In this document: positions 7,596-9,163 of the stretch, in pieces
Layout: the number at the start of each line of letters is the position of its first letter
Numbering within the stretch: the stretch's first letter is position 1
Source of the DNA: UBA11869 sp964544965
GTDB taxonomy: Bacteria > Pseudomonadota > Gammaproteobacteria > Eutrophobiales > Eutrophobiaceae
Assembly: GCA_964544965.1 (NCBI GenBank)
Contig: CAZJED010000049.1
Location: 1 to 9,163, forward strand
DNA: 9,163 bases
Direction: 5' to 3'
Notes under the pieces: model-generated
What the model was told of the DNA's origin: nothing
Seen by the model: the letters and a program-made list of their open reading frames with translations, nothing else
Databases searched by the model: none
Made by a program: the position numbers and the translations under genes

Positions 7596-7620
7596 CACCA
7601 AATTCTGATACTAGTTAGAT
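7592..7620 (+). promoter_or_regulatory. Candidate internal promoter upstream of panD
   Basis: A perfect TTGACA (7592-7597) overlaps the panC stop codon. It is followed 17 nt later by TTAGAT (7615-7620), which matches the -10 at only three of six positions. The 69-nt panC-panD gap is far larger than the other junctions in this operon, so a separate or additional panD promoter is plausible. The weak -10 keeps this a candidate. Confidence 0.35.
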
Positions 7621-7664
7621 GTTAGGTTAATATCGTGTCCAAATTAACAAACACTTAAATATTA

Positions 7665-8045
7665 ATGCAAATCACTGTCTTAAAAGCAAAATTTCATCAA
7701 GCAACAGTTACACACTCAGAAATCGAGTACGATGGTTCCTGCGCAATAGATGGAGCCTTATTGGATAAGGCTGGCATTCACGAGTATGAGCAGATAGAAA
7801 TATACAATATAACCAATGGTGAGCGTTTTAGGACTTATGCTATTCGAGCCGAAAATCATTCACGAATTATTTCTGTGAATGGCGCTGCTTCACATAAGGC
7901 TAATCCTGGCGATCGAGTTATTATCTGTGCATATGGAAGAATTAATGAGGATGAAATCGATCAATTCAAACCAAAGCTTGTATATTTAGATCAAGAAAAC
8001 CATATCACTAGAATAAAAGATCATATTCCCGTTCAGGCAGCTTAA
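7665..8045 (+). CDS. panD: Aspartate 1-decarboxylase precursor PanD
   Basis: PanD decarboxylates L-aspartate to beta-alanine, the other half of pantothenate. It is made as an inactive pi-protein that cleaves itself at Gly24-Ser25 to create a pyruvoyl cofactor. Here YDGSCAIDG places G24 and S25 exactly at that position. K9, Y22, the GERFRTYAI stretch with R54, T57 and Y58, and VNGAASHK around 71-78 are all present. The length of 126 is normal. The start ATG 7665 gives the family MQITVLKAKFHQATVT N-terminus; no Shine-Dalgarno is visible. Enteric PanD needs PanZ for maturation; no panZ is present in this window, and whether this enzyme is self-sufficient cannot be read. The cleavage site is intact, so function is expected. 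Confidence 0.97.
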   Translation: MQITVLKAKFHQATVTHSEIEYDGSCAIDGALLDKAGIHEYEQIEIYNITNGERFRTYAIRAENHSRIISVNGAASHKANPGDRVIICAYGRINEDEIDQFKPKLVYLDQENHITRIKDHIPVQAA

Positions 8046-8046
8046 T

Positions 8047-8075
8047 TAAACACTATTCAAATTAATTTATATAAT
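8047..8075 (+). promoter_or_regulatory. Candidate promoter for the CinA-type gene
   Basis: TAAACA (8047-8052, four of six -35 matches) is followed after 17 nt by a perfect TATAAT (8070-8075). Start of transcription would be near 8082, leaving a leader of about 24 nt. The -10 lies within a perfect 12-nt palindrome, ATATAATTATAT (8069-8080). In such AT-rich sequence the palindrome may be coincidental. The 60-nt gap after panD is consistent with a new transcription unit. Confidence 0.4.
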
Positions 8076-8105
8076 TATATGGCTTATTAAGTCTGGATTA
8101 TTTAA

Positions 8106-8870
8106 ATGAGTTCAAATCAAAAAAGTGCAAGTGTTGTTGTAATCGGCAATGAGATTTTATCTGGCCGCACACAGGATCTTAATATTTCGTACATTGGAAA
8201 AAAACTTGAAGAATTAGGCATTATATTGTCTGAAGTTGCAATAATACCCGATATTGGAAATGACATAGCAAATAAAGTTAAAGAGTATTCTGAAAAATAC
8301 GATTATGTATTTACAACCGGCGGTATAGGTCCCACACATGATGACATAACAACAGCATCAATTGCTAAGGCATTTAATGTTAATATTATAAGAAATAAAG
8401 ATGCTGTTAATCAGATGGAAAAGCACTATCAGTCTGGTAAATTATCTGAAGCACGATTAAAAATGGCAGATATTCCAGAAGGCGCAATACTTATTAATAA
8501 TCTTGTGAGCGGCGCACCAGCTTTTAAAATAGAGAATGTATTTGTTTTAGCAGGTGTGCCTGAGATCATGAGGTCAATGTTTGATTCATTAATTGAGCAT
8601 TTAGTTTCCGGCCCACCCATTTTAACTGCAAGTGTTTGTACTAATCTAACCGAAAGTAAACTCGCGAGCGGATTGGCCGAAATTCAGGAAGAATGTAAAG
8701 CAGTAAGTATTGGTAGCTATCCTTTTTTTAAGCAAGGTAACTTAGGCGTAAATATTGTTTTGCGTTCAACAGATAAAAAACTACTTTTAAGTCAACAAAA
8801 ATTAATTGAAGGATTGATTAATAGTCTAAAAGGTCAAATTCTAGAAACACAGATACCAAATGAAAGATAA
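8106..8870 (+). CDS. CinA-type molybdopterin-binding-domain protein (short, single-domain form)
   Basis: This protein belongs to the MoaB/MogA-like fold family that forms the N-terminal half of CinA (COG1058-type). In full-length CinA that half is linked to ADP-ribose pyrophosphatase activity. Motifs are VIGNEILSGRTQDLN (12-26) and FTTGGIGPTHDDIT (69-82), the MPT-binding-fold glycine loop. RLKMADIPEGA near 117 and FVLAGVPEIM near 157 follow, then IGSYPFF and LRSTD in the C-terminal third. At 254 residues it lacks the C-terminal NMN-deamidase (PncC) domain of long CinA (about 400 residues). This is normal for the short form and not a truncation. The ATG at 8106 has only a weak GGA 8 nt upstream. 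The sequence resembles the short form I know mainly from alphaproteobacteria. The HIT-family remnant starts within its last codons. The exact substrate is not established. Confidence 0.85.
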   Translation: MSSNQKSASVVVIGNEILSGRTQDLNISYIGKKLEELGIILSEVAIIPDIGNDIANKVKEYSEKYDYVFTTGGIGPTHDDITTASIAKAFNVNIIRNKDAVNQMEKHYQSGKLSEARLKMADIPEGAILINNLVSGAPAFKIENVFVLAGVPEIMRSMFDSLIEHLVSGPPILTASVCTNLTESKLASGLAEIQEECKAVSIGSYPFFKQGNLGVNIVLRSTDKKLLLSQQKLIEGLINSLKGQILETQIPNER

Positions 8871-9021
8871 AGATTGTGTATTTTGCAATATTGCTAGAGA
8901 GAGGGTCATAGCTGAGAACGAATATTGCGTAGCATTCTATGATTTGTATCCTGTCACAGAAAAACATGCCTTGATTATCCCAAAGATGCCAGGTAAGAGA
9001 AAAAATGATAAAAATTTTTGA
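8860..9021 (+). pseudogene. HIT-family hydrolase remnant, internally deleted, histidine triad missing
   Basis: From the ATG at 8860, overlapping the CinA-type gene by 11 nt, 53 codons run to TGA at 9019-9021. Residues 1-42 (MKDKDCVFCNIARERVIAEN, then the PVTEKHALIIPK end) match the start of HIT proteins: the CxFC zinc-type pair at C6 and C9, the I-A-E-N stretch, and PVT-H-L-IIPK. A normal protein of about 140 residues would continue with RH and later carry the catalytic H-x-H-x-H triad; none is present. The sequence instead goes to MPGKRKNDKNF and stops. That tail resembles the VIPGK C-terminal end I remember for this family, which suggests loss of roughly 85 central codons while keeping both ends in frame. 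Nucleotide hydrolysis is not expected. A functional minimal protein or an assembly error are alternatives. Confidence 0.7.
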
Positions 9022-9106
9022 ACATTTTGAATTTTTAAGTGGCTGAATGCCATCAGATATATTTCCTGGCGAAGACGATTAACTATTTTATTAAATTGTG
9101 AAAAGT
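9022..9106. other. Short spacer between the HIT remnant and tRNA-Leu
   Basis: These 85 nt hold no recognisable gene. A small inverted repeat, TGGC-tgaat-GCCA (9040-9052), lies about 54 nt beyond the 3' end of the tRNA. No T-run follows it on either strand, so it is not a convincing terminator. No direct copy of the tRNA 3' end, which would mark an attachment site, is visible in the window. Confidence 0.4.
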
Positions 9107-9163
9107 TGGTGCCGGGAGAGAGAATCGAACTCTCACTCTGTTACCAGAACCGGATTTTGAATC
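9107..9163 (-). tRNA. tRNA-Leu (anticodon CAA), 3' part, cut by window edge
   Basis: On the minus strand, the 3' end reads acceptor strand TCCCGGC, discriminator A and an encoded CCA (9109-9107). The T arm is GAGAG-TTCGATT-CTCTC. A long variable arm, TCTG-GTAA-CAGA, marks a class II tRNA. The anticodon loop is TTCAAAA, closed by GA...TC with TCCGG on the 3' side, giving anticodon CAA, which reads UUG leucine codons. The D arm and 5' acceptor strand lie past base 9163. The gene points leftward, toward the HIT remnant. Confidence 0.93.

Noticed and set aside
8429..8620. Antisense open frame of 63 codons inside the CinA-type gene
   Set aside because: It is a shadow of a conserved coding region with no support of its own.
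9010..9019. Palindromic AAAAATTTTT at the end of the HIT remnant as a terminator or binding site
   Set aside because: It is an A/T-only run in AT-rich DNA, with no stable GC stem, and it is inside the short reading frame.

Overview
The window looks like a chromosomal housekeeping segment from an AT-rich proteobacterium, most likely a gammaproteobacterium. The PepA N-terminus reads almost collinearly with the remembered E. coli protein. pepA divergent from lptF-lptG, and a pcnB-folK-kinase-panB-panC-panD cluster, are arrangements familiar from Gamma- and Betaproteobacteria. The low GC is visible by eye: A/T third positions, long A and T runs, and TTG and GTG starts. It would fit a streamlined (for example marine) lineage, but I cannot name a genus.

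Layout. Positions 1-639 (minus) hold the first 213 codons of pepA, cut by the window edge. A 223-bp divergent spacer (640-862) separates it from lptF (863-1936) and lptG (1955-3016), the two membrane subunits of the lipopolysaccharide export ABC transporter. lptG converges on a small RDD-family membrane protein (3023-3466, minus). This is divergent, across 53 bp, from a tightly packed plus-strand operon: pcnB (3520-4836), folK (4833-5309), a deoxynucleoside kinase (5309-5953), panB (5950-6741) and panC (6744-7595). Stop and start codons overlap by 4, 1 and 4 nt, then comes a 2-nt gap. panD (7665-8045) follows after 69 bp and may have its own promoter. Next come a short CinA-type molybdopterin-binding-domain protein (8106-8870) and a HIT-family gene overlapping its end (8860-9021). 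The HIT gene has only 53 codons and lacks the histidine triad. The last 57 bases are the 3' part of a minus-strand tRNA-Leu(CAA).

How the genes work together. panB, panC and panD supply three of the four dedicated pantothenate (vitamin B5, CoA precursor) steps; the ketopantoate reductase gene is not in the window. folK makes a folate precursor, and PanB consumes 5,10-methylene-tetrahydrofolate, so the folK-panB linkage is metabolically sensible. pcnB (RNA 3' polyadenylation) and the kinase (dNTP salvage) are nucleic-acid functions in the same transcription unit.

I found no novel multi-gene system, mobile element, CRISPR array or toxin-antitoxin pair. The parts most worth a second look are at the right end. 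The HIT gene appears to have lost its central part, and the CinA-type protein resembles the single-domain form I associate with alphaproteobacteria. Both lie beside a tRNA-Leu gene, a common class of integration site. No searches were run; family assignments rest on motifs read directly and on remembered family sequences.
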